This document shows, piece after piece, positions 1 to 8,506 of a DNA stretch of 64,000 nucleotides. The stretch lies in contig CAWHVV010000002.1 of NCBI GenBank assembly GCA_963832945.1, positions 1 to 64,000 on the forward strand, read 5' to 3'. The notes beneath the pieces were generated by a model. That model was not told where the DNA came from, made no database searches, and saw only the letters and a program-made list of their open reading frames with translations. How positions within the stretch are numbered: the stretch's first letter is position 1; every line of letters starts with the position of its first letter. A program made the position numbers and the translations under genes. The stretch comes from JAFEDN01 sp963832945. GTDB taxonomy: Bacteria; Pseudomonadota; Gammaproteobacteria; Coxiellales; Coxiellaceae.

Positions 1-183
1 AAATTGCTTCCTGTTTTTATCCTGTGCTCGGCGGAGCCGATGCTTGGTATGTAAGGGGGAGAATGGCATTTTCCCCCTTGCGATCCCCCACGACGGGGAT
101 AATTTTCTACGAAAATTATTTTTTATAAAAGGGTGATTTATTTTATTAAATCAAATAATTAAAATTTCACCGGGGAATTGCTG
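1..183. repeat. Palindromic interspersed repeat, copy A
   Basis: First of six related repeats in the window. It shares with the others the GC-rich core (a 'cctgtgctcggcggagccgatgc' type hairpin, then AGGGGGAGAAT facing CCCCCTTGCGATCCCCC), followed by 'gataattttctacgaaaatta', and it ends at a degenerate terminal repeat GGGGAATTGCTG. The left terminus lies outside the window. The orientation matches the copies at 20718 and 55166. No coding role is seen here. Confidence 0.8.
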
Positions 184-439
184 AGGGGATGATATACCAC
201 TTTACGCAATTCAGGAATCAAATATAATACGGTCTTGGTCGCCTTATATTCGGGTTGAGGTTTATTACCAAAAATGAAATAAATGGAAGCTGTAAGGAAA
301 CTCCCCCCTGGTGTAATTATGAATGATATCAGTTAATACGTTAGGAAAATGAATTTGACAATTCCTGTTTTACCTGTTTGGTATATTCACTTTGAAAATA
401 AAGAATTTCTGTTTGTTAAAAATTCTAAATTTTCATTCA

Positions 440-1300
440 AGCTCTTAATAATTCCATGCCCTTTCACTTTTTTTCAAGCCTGATTACCAAAGAAACAGGA
501 TATTGCAAAAGAATTAATATTTTCAAATAACAATCCCAGTTTCTGTATGGACTGATTAAAGCTAAAGCGATTGTCCCCAATAAACAGATTTTATTAATAG
601 TTATATCCAACTGAATAAGGTGCGAATTCCTGGCTAAAGCAATTGCTCCTTTGTCACTAAGATCCGGCATTGGAATAATTTCAGGCTGGTTAAGGTGGGT
701 GAGTCGAAAGGGAGATTCCCCTTCGTCTCCTGTATGAGATTTATTTCCTAAATCAAGTGACTCCAAATGATGGGTATTTAAAAAATAAGCGGCTCCTTCC
801 AGAACTCAAGTTGCAGTTATATAAATCGAGGGCTGTTACAGTGGGAATGCGGATATCAAATCGGCTCCTTCATTTCCTAAAAGATTTGAACCTTACTTTA
901 GGGTCTTTAAAGTAGTACACTTTAAAAAGTAAGCAGCTTCAACAGGGCCGAGATTGTTGTCCGATAAGTTCAGGCTTGTTAAGGTGGCGCTTAACAACAA
1001 AGCGATAATTCCTTTCTCCTGTTAGGGGATTGTCCGTTAAATCAAGAGTGTTTAAAACCTATTTTTCGAAAGTAAACCGGCCCCCTTGGGACAACGCCGC
1101 AAAAAGTCAAACTCAAACTGGTGACTGTGGGGTGGAGCGCGAGAGCTTGCGCGCCATCATCCCCGATTTGATTAAAATCTAAATTAAGTGTTTTTAAAAC
1201 ACGATTTTTCGAAGAGAAAACGCATATCCTTGGAGTCAATTCCACAATCAAATAACTTCAAATCAGTTGTGTGGAGTTTGAACGACAGGGCGACAATTTT
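440..1300 (-). pseudogene. Decayed leucine-rich-repeat protein gene
   Basis: Read on the minus strand, this stretch repeatedly gives LRR units of the ribonuclease-inhibitor type, such as LNLDFNQIGDDGAQALA, LDLTDNPLTG and LNLSDNNLGPVEAAYF, then LESLDLGNKSHTGDEGE and LSDKGAIALARN. They fall in different reading frames and are broken by stops and frameshifts, so no intact protein remains. The ends are approximate. LRR proteins of this type are common secreted effectors in Legionellales; that this one was an effector is inference. Confidence 0.7.
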
Positions 1301-1405
1301 TACTCAATAGGGTGCACAACTGTAAAAGTCAATAGGGTGAATGATTTTTTACCTATTTACTATAAATTAAGTTATATTCGATAATTTAGCAGATAAACAA
1401 TAGAT

Positions 1406-3289
1406 ATGAAATGTGATACTGAATTTGATGTGATTGTCGTTGGCGGCGGTCATGCCGGGACCGAGGCGGCTTTGGTGGCGGCGCGGATGGGTGCGGCCAC
1501 CTTATTGCTGACCCATAATATTGAAACTTTAGGGCAAATGTCCTGCAATCCGGCCATTGGCGGAATTGGTAAAAGCCATTTGGTCAAAGAAATCGATGCG
1601 TTGGGCGGAGTCATGGCTTATGCTGCGGATTGTGCGGGTATCCATTTTAAAATATTAAACGGCAGTAAAGGGCCGGCGGTGCGAGCAACCCGGGCGCAAG
1701 CCGATCGCAGTCTTTATAAAAGAGTGATTCGCAGTGTGTTGGAAAATCAGCCTAATTTGAGGATTTTTCAGCAAGCCGTGGACGATTTGATTATAGAAAA
1801 CGATCGCGTTACCGGAGTGGTGACGCAAATGGGCCTGCGATTTTCCGCTAAAGCCGTGATTTTAACGGCAGGGACTTTTTTGGCGGGTAAAATCCATATC
1901 GGTTTGAACCATTATTCGGGCGGCAGGGCTGGCGATCCGCCGGCTTTAACATTGGCGGAGCGCTTGCGGGAATTGCCTTTGCAGGTTGGCCGTTTAAAAA
2001 CCGGAACCCCGCCGCGAATTGATGGCCGTACTATCGATTATAGCCGTCTGCAGGAGCAGGCCGGGGATACGCCTTGTCCCGTGATGTCTTATTTAGGGTC
2101 AGGTAAGCCAGCACCCGCAGCAGGTTTCTTGTTTTATCACCCATACCAATGCCCGCACGCATGAAATTATTGCTGAAGGTCTAGAAGAATCGCCGCTTAT
2201 ATACAGGTAAAATAGAAGGCGTTGGGCCGCGTTATTGTCCTTCGATTGAAGATAAAATCAAACGGTTCGCTGCGCGCGATTCCCATCAGGTTTTTTTAGA
2301 GCCGGAAGGACTGCATACTCATGAAGTTTATCCCAATGGTATTTCCACCAGTCTATCTTATGCCACGCAGCAAGCTTTTGTGCACAGTATTGCTGGTTTG
2401 GAGAATGCGCATATTACTCGTCCTGGTTATGCCATTGAATATGATTATTTCGATCCGCGTGATCTCAAACCCACTCTGGAAAACAAAGTGATTCCGGATT
2501 ATTTTTTGCCGGGCAAATCAATGGCACCACGGGTTATGAAGAAGCGGCCGCGCAGGGATTGATGGCGGGTATCAATGCGGTTTTACAAGTCCAGGGACGT
2601 GAGCCTTGGCATTGTTGCGTCGGGATCAAGCTTATATGGGCGTATTAATAGATGATTTAATCACCTTAGGCACAAACGAACCCTATCGAATGTTTACCAG
2701 CCGGGCCGAATACCGCTTATTGTTGCGGCAGGACAATGCGGATTTGCGTTTAACTGAAATTGGCCATCACCTAGGATGTGTTGACGCAGAACGTTGGCGG
2801 CATTTTTGTGAAAAACGCGAAGCGATTGAACAGGAAACGCAGCGTTTGCGTCAGCATTGGTTTCATCCAGAAACAAGCCGCCTCGCAGCAATTCGCCACG
2901 TTATTTGCTCAACCTTTGGAGCGTGAATACAATGCCTGGGAATTGTTACGCCGCCCGCAAGTCAATTATCAGCAATTAATGACGATAGCGAATGTGCGGC
3001 CAGGGCGTTCGGATGCGGCTGTGGCTGAGCAAATAGATATTCAAGCGCAATATGCGGGTTATTTGGCGCGCCAGAGAAGCTGAAATTGTGCGTCAGCAGC
3101 ACTACGAATCCGCAGAAATTCCTGCAACAATTGCAATACTGATCAAATTTCGGGTTTATCTGCTGAATTGCAGCAAAAATTAAATCAAGTGAAACCATCA
3201 CCATCGCCCAAGCCAAACGTATTCCTGGCATGACCCCTGCCGCGATTTCCTTATTATTGATCCATCTGAAGAAAATCAAAAAAATATAA
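1406..3289 (+). pseudogene. mnmG: mnmG (gidA), tRNA uridine-5-carboxymethylaminomethyl modification enzyme, multiply frameshifted
   Basis: MnmG is the FAD/NADH-dependent partner of MnmE that modifies the wobble uridine of several tRNAs. The first 235 residues are intact, with the FAD-binding motif VVGGGHAGTEAA, the SCNPAIGGIGKSHLVKE segment and KTGTPPRIDGRT. After that the frame changes at about 2119, 2202, 2499, 2611, 2870, 3080 and 3210. The other frames still carry recognisable MnmG pieces (IEGVGPRYCPSIEDKI, RPGYAIEYDYFDPRDLKPTLE, TNEPYRMFTSRAEYRL, IAQAKRIPGMTPAAISLL). The total span of about 1.88 kb equals a full-length gene (about 629 aa). Several indels sit at short homopolymers, so sequencing error cannot be wholly excluded, but seven or more in one gene argues for decay. 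Confidence 0.92.
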
Positions 3290-3308
3290 GTTCAATCCGA
3301 CAAACGCA

Positions 3309-3426
3309 GAACGGTCAATTTTGTCTGCTATTCAACGAAAAAGTGATTGAGCAAGCGGAGCATACTACTGTATGTGAGCATTGCGAAAGCGCTTTTTCGT
3401 TGAATAGCAGACAAAAGTGGCCGTTC
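3309..3426. repeat. Long hairpin, 37-bp arms
   Basis: The left arm at 3309-3345 (starts GAACGGTCAATTTTGTCTGC) is nearly the exact reverse complement of the right arm at 3390-3426 (ends GACAAAAGTGGCCGTTC), with a 44-base loop that itself contains CATAC/GTATG. It sits between the end of mnmG and the convergent gene at 3473. It could act as a bidirectional terminator, but its length and lack of a T-tract suggest a palindromic repeat element. Confidence 0.75.
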
Positions 3427-3472
3427 CCATCTACAAGGCGCAAGTAGTTACCCGGAGGAGCAGCATAGATAG

Positions 3473-3934
3473 CTATTGAGGGAATTTTCTGCGGATATTG
3501 CGCATGGTTTGCAGTACGTTGATCAGATTTGGAAATTCCTGACTGAGTTGATTAAACAGTTTGGGGTCATAAATCCACTGAAAATGCGCGCTGGTTAAAA
3601 GATTATAAGCCGCCTGACCGACGCCAACAAAGTAATCCACGGACACGTGTTTGCGCGCGGCCCGTTCCGGAAATAATCCGGCCAGTAACAGACATTCGTC
3701 ACCAACTTTTCTCATCATGCCGCCGCCTTCTCGACCTAAAGAATTGAGCGCCAGCAGAAAATCCATGGCGACAACGGCGGAAGATAAATTTTTATCCGTC
3801 GCGAAGTGGTCCAAAGTGAGGACCAGATAATGCTCGACCTTCTCATCACAACGATAACCGGTTTTTTCAGCGGCTTCATCGACCAGATCCTGCCATGCCG
3901 CCAGTTTCCCGTTGTCCGGTATATGTTTATCCAT
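3473..3934 (-). CDS. Conserved hypothetical protein, 153 aa
   Basis: A soluble, mostly helical protein with no signal peptide or membrane segment; I do not recognise the family. The start chosen is the ATG giving MDKHIPDNGKL, because GGAG lies about 8 bases upstream; an in-frame TTG four codons earlier overlaps that Shine-Dalgarno sequence. Conserved-looking segments are DFLLALNSLGREGG, VGDECLLLAGLFPERA and the C-terminal NLINVLQTMRNIRRKF. It faces mnmG across the long hairpin and stands alone as a transcription unit. Confidence 0.75.
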   Translation of the reverse strand: MDKHIPDNGKLAAWQDLVDEAAEKTGYRCDEKVEHYLVLTLDHFATDKNLSSAVVAMDFLLALNSLGREGGGMMRKVGDECLLLAGLFPERAARKHVSVDYFVGVGQAAYNLLTSAHFQWIYDPKLFNQLSQEFPNLINVLQTMRNIRRKFPQ

Positions 3935-4196
3935 CAATGTCTCCAACTTTCAGGTGACTACTTCTAATTATAGGGCATATCCTCCAGGATTCTGATAAAT
4001 TTTCCCCATAATGCATAAAATAACTATATTTCAGAGAAGTTAACCGGAAAGAGAATGCCAGAGAAGGCTTTTATTTAAATAATGATCGAAAAAAATAACA
4101 AAGATTTTACTTGACCAGAACACAGAAAATGATTTATTATACAAAATAAAGATTTTAACATACATTTCATAACGACTACAGTGAGGATTTTTCAGC

Positions 4197-5969
4197 ATGT
4201 CCCGTATCGAACCGACGATCACTACCATTATGTTGTTTAATAGTATCAATCCTGACGGCGTAGGAGACTTTTCACATCTTGTCGATATTTATCTTGCCTT
4301 AAGCAGCAACCCTAAACTAAAAGGTTATCAATTCGTTCCCTGTATTGTGTATGGGAATGAACAAGGATACGAATATGCCAAAGAACAGTTGGTGAACATG
4401 AACATACCTCTTTATTTTATGGAGGCAGGATATGACTTTGTAAAAAAATTTGAAAATGACCCGACCTTTTTGCAACATATAAAAAACGCCCAACAATTCC
4501 TGATTATTTCTTATTCGGGTTTTCCTGGCATGGATAAATGGCAAGAGATTAATCCTGTTGCTCCCGTTAAATTTATTGGCGAGCATGAAGATATTAGTTG
4601 CTATGGTAGCGACATCTCACGTTCATTAGGGTTATCTGAAGACTGTTATGGAATCAAATTCAGAAAGCTGCCGCGACTTCAACCACAAGAAGCAGGCTCC
4701 CTTCTTGACAAAGAAGCAAAAGACTTCGTAACATCGTTATTGACCCATACTAAATCAAAAGATTTCACTGAATTTTATCAGCGCCATGTGTTAATTCCAG
4801 CGTATTGTAATAAAACAGAGGATTTCGCAAAATTCCTGAATTTTTTATCCTGGTCAGTTTTGTCGAAAAACCAGGATATTGCGCTATTCTTGTCTGGTCG
4901 TCAATTGAGACAGTCCGATCTTGGATATGAGATAAAAAAATCCAATATTAAACAAGTCATTCTGATCAAGGCTGACCAGAAGCCCGTTTTGCTTGACTGT
5001 AATTTACTCGGTACTAGCACCCTTTTCGTTTTTTATGGGATGCGTGTCAATAACATCGCTTACCAAGCGTTATACCAGCAAGCGTTGATAGCTTTTGTTT
5101 CCGGAGATAACACGTTTGAACTGGCGGCGGGATTAACACTTCCTTGGTATCGTTCTACCAATGCGGGAAAGAAAGGTCCCACGACATATGCGCTCAGGGA
5201 AATCATTAAGAAATTAGACCTTTCCAAAACCGTTAAAAAAGATTTCTTATCTTATTTTTCAATGATCCATCAACATAGGGCAATAGTATCAGAGGTCGCT
5301 CAGAAAATTGATCTTCTTGCCATGATAGCCGCCTGGCCGAAGGTTGCAGCGTACCTTATGAAACATCATAATTTTTATGATCAATTAGAAAACATCCTAT
5401 TCGAGACGCTAAATCTTAGCTTGCTGAAAGCCGTGAAAGAAAATAAATATCCCCATACTTTGTCGCTGCTTGATGGAAAAAAAGCAGATGTTTGCTATGT
5501 GGATGAGGGGTCTCAAACAGCATTAATAGAAGCTGTTAAATCTTCAAATGGTGAGTGTTCCTTGGTTGATGAGCTATTATGGCGTTGGCAACAGAAACTA
5601 GCTGACAATAATGGCTATTCTGCATTTGTTACGTTGAAACACAATGCTTTCTGGATCGCAAGAGAGCAAGGGTACCATGATTTAGTGCATCTGTTATTGG
5701 CTTACGATGCTCATATAGATGAAATTGGAAACAGTAGTTATTTTTTTCAGGATACATCACCGGCTATTGAAAAATTTAAGCAAGAAGTGTGTCAACAAGC
5801 AGCTATACAGGATTATCTTATTAATGGACAAAAATTTCTCCCCTATACGTTAGCTGACACTGTTTCTAGTTATACCTGTAGTTTTTACAAGGCCGTAGAT
5901 TTCGACCGGAAGCCCCACTTACTTGAGCTGGCTCCACACAAATCAGCAACCAGTGTTTTTGGTTCATAA
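4197..5969 (+). CDS. Glycosyltransferase-like protein with C-terminal ankyrin repeats (effector-like)
   Basis: 590 aa, no signal peptide. The N-terminal ~400 residues look like a GT-B glycosyltransferase. The NPDGVGDFSHLVD segment near residue 18 resembles a GT-B donor-side loop, and SGDNTFELAAGLTLPWY near residue 301 resembles the C-terminal nucleotide-sugar site (GDN/S...E..A...P). About residues 435-520 give two ankyrin-type units, GSQTALIEAVKSSNGE and AREQGYHDLVHLLLAYDAHID. Such fusions are typical of type IV secreted effectors in Legionella and Coxiella; that role is inference. A Shine-Dalgarno GTGAGGA lies about 10 bases before the ATG. The gene ends just before the antitoxin remnant at 5979. 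Confidence 0.65.
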   Translation: MSRIEPTITTIMLFNSINPDGVGDFSHLVDIYLALSSNPKLKGYQFVPCIVYGNEQGYEYAKEQLVNMNIPLYFMEAGYDFVKKFENDPTFLQHIKNAQQFLIISYSGFPGMDKWQEINPVAPVKFIGEHEDISCYGSDISRSLGLSEDCYGIKFRKLPRLQPQEAGSLLDKEAKDFVTSLLTHTKSKDFTEFYQRHVLIPAYCNKTEDFAKFLNFLSWSVLSKNQDIALFLSGRQLRQSDLGYEIKKSNIKQVILIKADQKPVLLDCNLLGTSTLFVFYGMRVNNIAYQALYQQALIAFVSGDNTFELAAGLTLPWYRSTNAGKKGPTTYALREIIKKLDLSKTVKKDFLSYFSMIHQHRAIVSEVAQKIDLLAMIAAWPKVAAYLMKHHNFYDQLENILFETLNLSLLKAVKENKYPHTLSLLDGKKADVCYVDEGSQTALIEAVKSSNGECSLVDELLWRWQQKLADNNGYSAFVTLKHNAFWIAREQGYHDLVHLLLAYDAHIDEIGNSSYFFQDTSPAIEKFKQEVCQQAAIQDYLINGQKFLPYTLADTVSSYTCSFYKAVDFDRKPHLLELAPHKSATSVFGS

Positions 5970-5978
5970 TATATCATC

Positions 5979-6083
5979 CTGCGGATTAAGTACCTTGCCG
6001 CTCAGGAAGGCTTGCCATATCAAACATATATTACGAGTATTTTGCATAAACTTTCAACCGGGAGATTAAGCGATAACCGTTAA
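5979..6083 (+). pseudogene. CopG-type antitoxin remnant (C-terminal 34 codons)
   Basis: Reads LRIKYLAAQEGLPYQTYITS, then ILHKLSTGRLSDNR and TAA. The 'AxxEGLPYQTxIxSILHK(Y/L)xTGRL' pattern is the conserved helix-helix of CopG-family ribbon-helix-helix antitoxins (BrnA-like group). There is no start codon or N-terminal ribbon, so only the C-terminal end survives. It overlaps the end of truncated hemY by four bases on the opposite strand, which places a recombination junction here. Confidence 0.65.
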
Positions 6084-6679
6084 GTAACCGGTATCTGGCT
6101 GGATAACTTTTTGACGACAGGATGCTGGGGGACGGTCGCCTGTAATTTTTTTAAAGTGACGGCCGCCTCTGGCCATTGTTGGCCCTGAATTTGTAATTTG
6201 GCCTGCAGTATTCCCAAAGGAATTTCCGCCTGCGGAGCGGCCTGATATGCCTGACGCAGATATTTTTCGCGACGGCCATTGGCCTCCTGGAACTGCGCAG
6301 CCAGGGCCGCTGCGGTATATTCCAGAAAAGGCTGATGAGTTGAGGTGGCTGCCTCACAAAAATGTTGTTCAGCAGCGGCCCATTTCTCCTCAATCAATTC
6401 ACAAGCGGCAACGAAGATAAGGCGCTGGGCATTCTTTTCTCGCCGGCCCTCTCGCCATGTCCGCCATTGGCGCGGCCACAGGGCTCCTCGTACGATAATA
6501 CGTAAAATAACGTAAATAACCACAAAAAAAATCAGCGCCAATAGTGCCGCCATCCACAAACTGGTTTCAATTTCCCATTGCCGAAAGATAATCAGCACGA
6601 AGCCTGAATCCTGATGAATTCCCCAGCCTATCCAGATTGCGGCGAGTAATAATAAAAAAAGTACGAATAATTTGACCAT
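6080..6679 (-). pseudogene. hemY: hemY, truncated to its N-terminal half
   Basis: HemY of the hemCDXY cluster is a membrane-anchored TPR protein of about 400 aa; only 199 aa remain. Two N-terminal membrane segments are visible (about residues 3-20 and 41-64), followed by the HemY_N pattern RGALWPRQWRTWREGRRE and the first TPR-like helices. The reading frame stops at 6080, where sequence of a CopG-type antitoxin on the other strand begins. The start follows hemX by two bases. Half-length HemY is probably not fully functional, though the membrane domain could still fold. Confidence 0.85.
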
Positions 6680-6681
6680 GA

Positions 6682-7713
6682 TTATATTTCTACTCCCGAT
6701 GCGGGTGGCGGAACCCGCGGCGGGGTTGGCGCAGCGGATGGTGATTGGGTTTGAGGGGGGGCGGGTGTGTTTATAGGCGGAGCGGCAGGCTCAGGCGGTA
6801 ATTCTTTAAGCGCCTGCCGCACGGCACGCAAAGAGGCGTTAATATCGGGCATCGTTGGGGCGATATCGATGGCCATTAGTCCTGCCACCCGGTCGAGGAT
6901 CTTTTTACGTTCGGCGTTATCCGGGTAATTGGCGATGAGCCCTTGCCGCACCTGCTCCAGACTGTGTTTATAGAGCTGGGGTTGTTCCCGCAACGCCGCC
7001 CATTGCGCTAAAGCTAAAGTAAAGGCCATGTTTTCGCGTATCCAGTCCCGCTGTTCCGGCGGTAAAATAGGTGAGCTAAGGGTGCTATGGTAACGAATGA
7101 CGACTAAATTTTTAAAAGTGGCCTTAAATCCTTCCCAAAACCGGGCGTACCAAAGTTGTGAAACTGGCGCCGGCTCCTGAGTAGTAGCCGCCGGATGCGG
7201 CATTATTTGCCGCGGAACCATCGTTAAACGGCTGATAGATTCCGACAGGGTTTGCAGCTTTAACAGCACATCCGCCATGTCGAGGGGTTGAACATCCTTT
7301 AAGCGGTTGAGATCACTCGCTAAAGCTTGTTGCAGTGACAGTAATGTGGGGTCTCCGAGTATTTGTAAATGCTGAAAAGCCAGTTGCAGGGATTTTTCGG
7401 CATTAACGGGATCATGGTTGATTTGCAAATAAAGATTGGCAACATCAATAAGATAACTGACCTCATTCAAGGTTTGCTGCACGTTGCTTTGCTGGGTGGT
7501 GCGCATGAATTGCGACAATTTATTTTGTAGCGCAGTTAATTCGGCTTGCTGCTCTGCGATTTGCGCGGATAAAGTCTCGGTGCTGGTTTTCAGGCGAACT
7601 TGCTGTTGTTCTGCATCGGCGGCGATATGTTTCCAGAAAAAAATATCCGCCGCCACCCCTACGACTAAAACAATAATCACCAAACAAATCAGTAGCCAGT
7701 TTTTTCTGAGCAT
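6682..7713 (-). CDS. hemX: HemX-like protein of the heme cluster
   Basis: 343 aa. An N-terminal membrane anchor (about residues 5-27) is followed by a coiled coil with many Gln (about 30-75), then the conserved HemX region with LYLQINHDPVNAEKSLQLAF, WEGFKATFKNLVVIRYH and a Pro/Ala-rich tail from about residue 310. In enterobacteria HemX is encoded with hemCD and is often annotated as a uroporphyrinogen methyltransferase, but it lacks that catalytic fold; its role is unsettled. It lies between hemD (39-base gap) and hemY (2-base gap), so co-transcription is likely. Confidence 0.88.
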   Translation of the reverse strand: MLRKNWLLICLVIIVLVVGVAADIFFWKHIAADAEQQQVRLKTSTETLSAQIAEQQAELTALQNKLSQFMRTTQQSNVQQTLNEVSYLIDVANLYLQINHDPVNAEKSLQLAFQHLQILGDPTLLSLQQALASDLNRLKDVQPLDMADVLLKLQTLSESISRLTMVPRQIMPHPAATTQEPAPVSQLWYARFWEGFKATFKNLVVIRYHSTLSSPILPPEQRDWIRENMAFTLALAQWAALREQPQLYKHSLEQVRQGLIANYPDNAERKKILDRVAGLMAIDIAPTMPDINASLRAVRQALKELPPEPAAPPINTPAPPQTQSPSAAPTPPRVPPPASGVEI

Positions 7714-7752
7714 GTATTTTTCCTATTCTGTGTATCGACAGAGCTGACTGCG

Positions 7753-8499
7753 TTAGCGCATGAGCGCGGCGCAAATTGCCTCATCGCTCGCGCCACCGGC
7801 CAGGATAATTGAGCGGAATCCGCATTCTTCAGCCCGTGTGGCCATGGCAGGACTAATCACCAGTAAAGGTGTGTGCAGTAACCAGTGCCGATCCATATTA
7901 CCAAATAGTCGCCATAAGTTCTCCAGGCTTTCCTGGCTGGTGCAGATGATAAGGTTGACCCCGTTATTTTGCCAGTCCATTAAGGCTTGCGCTACGTTGA
8001 CGTCCGGACAGCGGCGCCGGTAACAGATGATTTCATCGACGCTCGCTCCACGCTCCAATAAAGCATTTTTAAGGAGTGGGCGAGTGTTTTCACCGCAAAA
8101 AATAGCCAACTTCGCGCCGTTGATACTTTGGAGAACAGGTAACTCTAAAATTCCTTCGCTGTGATGGGATCGGGGCGTCCACGTGTCCTTCACATGATAT
8201 TTTTGCAACGCCCTTGCGGTCCCTGGTCCGATAGCAATAAATTGTACAGTAAAAGGGCTTTGGCAAAACGGCAGGGCATAATGAACCGCATTGGCGCTGA
8301 CAAAAATAGCTATTTGATAAGTCGACAGATTTTCCATGGCGGCGCGCAGGCTGCTGTCATCGCTAACCGGTAAAATTTCCAGCATGGGAAAAATAATTAT
8401 TTTACCGCCCCCCTCCTGAATCTGGAGCGCCAGCCGCGCCGCCTGATGAGCAGGCCGGGTGATCACAACGGTTTTCCCTGCCAGAATTTTGGATTTCAT
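7753..8499 (-). CDS. hemD: Uroporphyrinogen-III synthase
   Basis: 248 aa, the usual length. It cyclises hydroxymethylbilane with D-ring inversion to uroporphyrinogen III in cytosolic tetrapyrrole synthesis. The family is poorly conserved, but the expected elements are present: the N-terminal VVITRPAHQAARLALQIQ, the FVSANAVHYAL motif, AIGPGTARAL, then ICYRRRCPD and ICTSQESLENLWRLF. In most gammaproteobacteria hemD follows hemC directly. Here the two are separated by a 2.8-kb broken foreign-looking gene (8507-11284). Confidence 0.92.
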   Translation of the reverse strand: MKSKILAGKTVVITRPAHQAARLALQIQEGGGKIIIFPMLEILPVSDDSSLRAAMENLSTYQIAIFVSANAVHYALPFCQSPFTVQFIAIGPGTARALQKYHVKDTWTPRSHHSEGILELPVLQSINGAKLAIFCGENTRPLLKNALLERGASVDEIICYRRRCPDVNVAQALMDWQNNGVNLIICTSQESLENLWRLFGNMDRHWLLHTPLLVISPAMATRAEECGFRSIILAGGASDEAICAALMR

Positions 8500-8506
8500 T
8501 ATCCCC

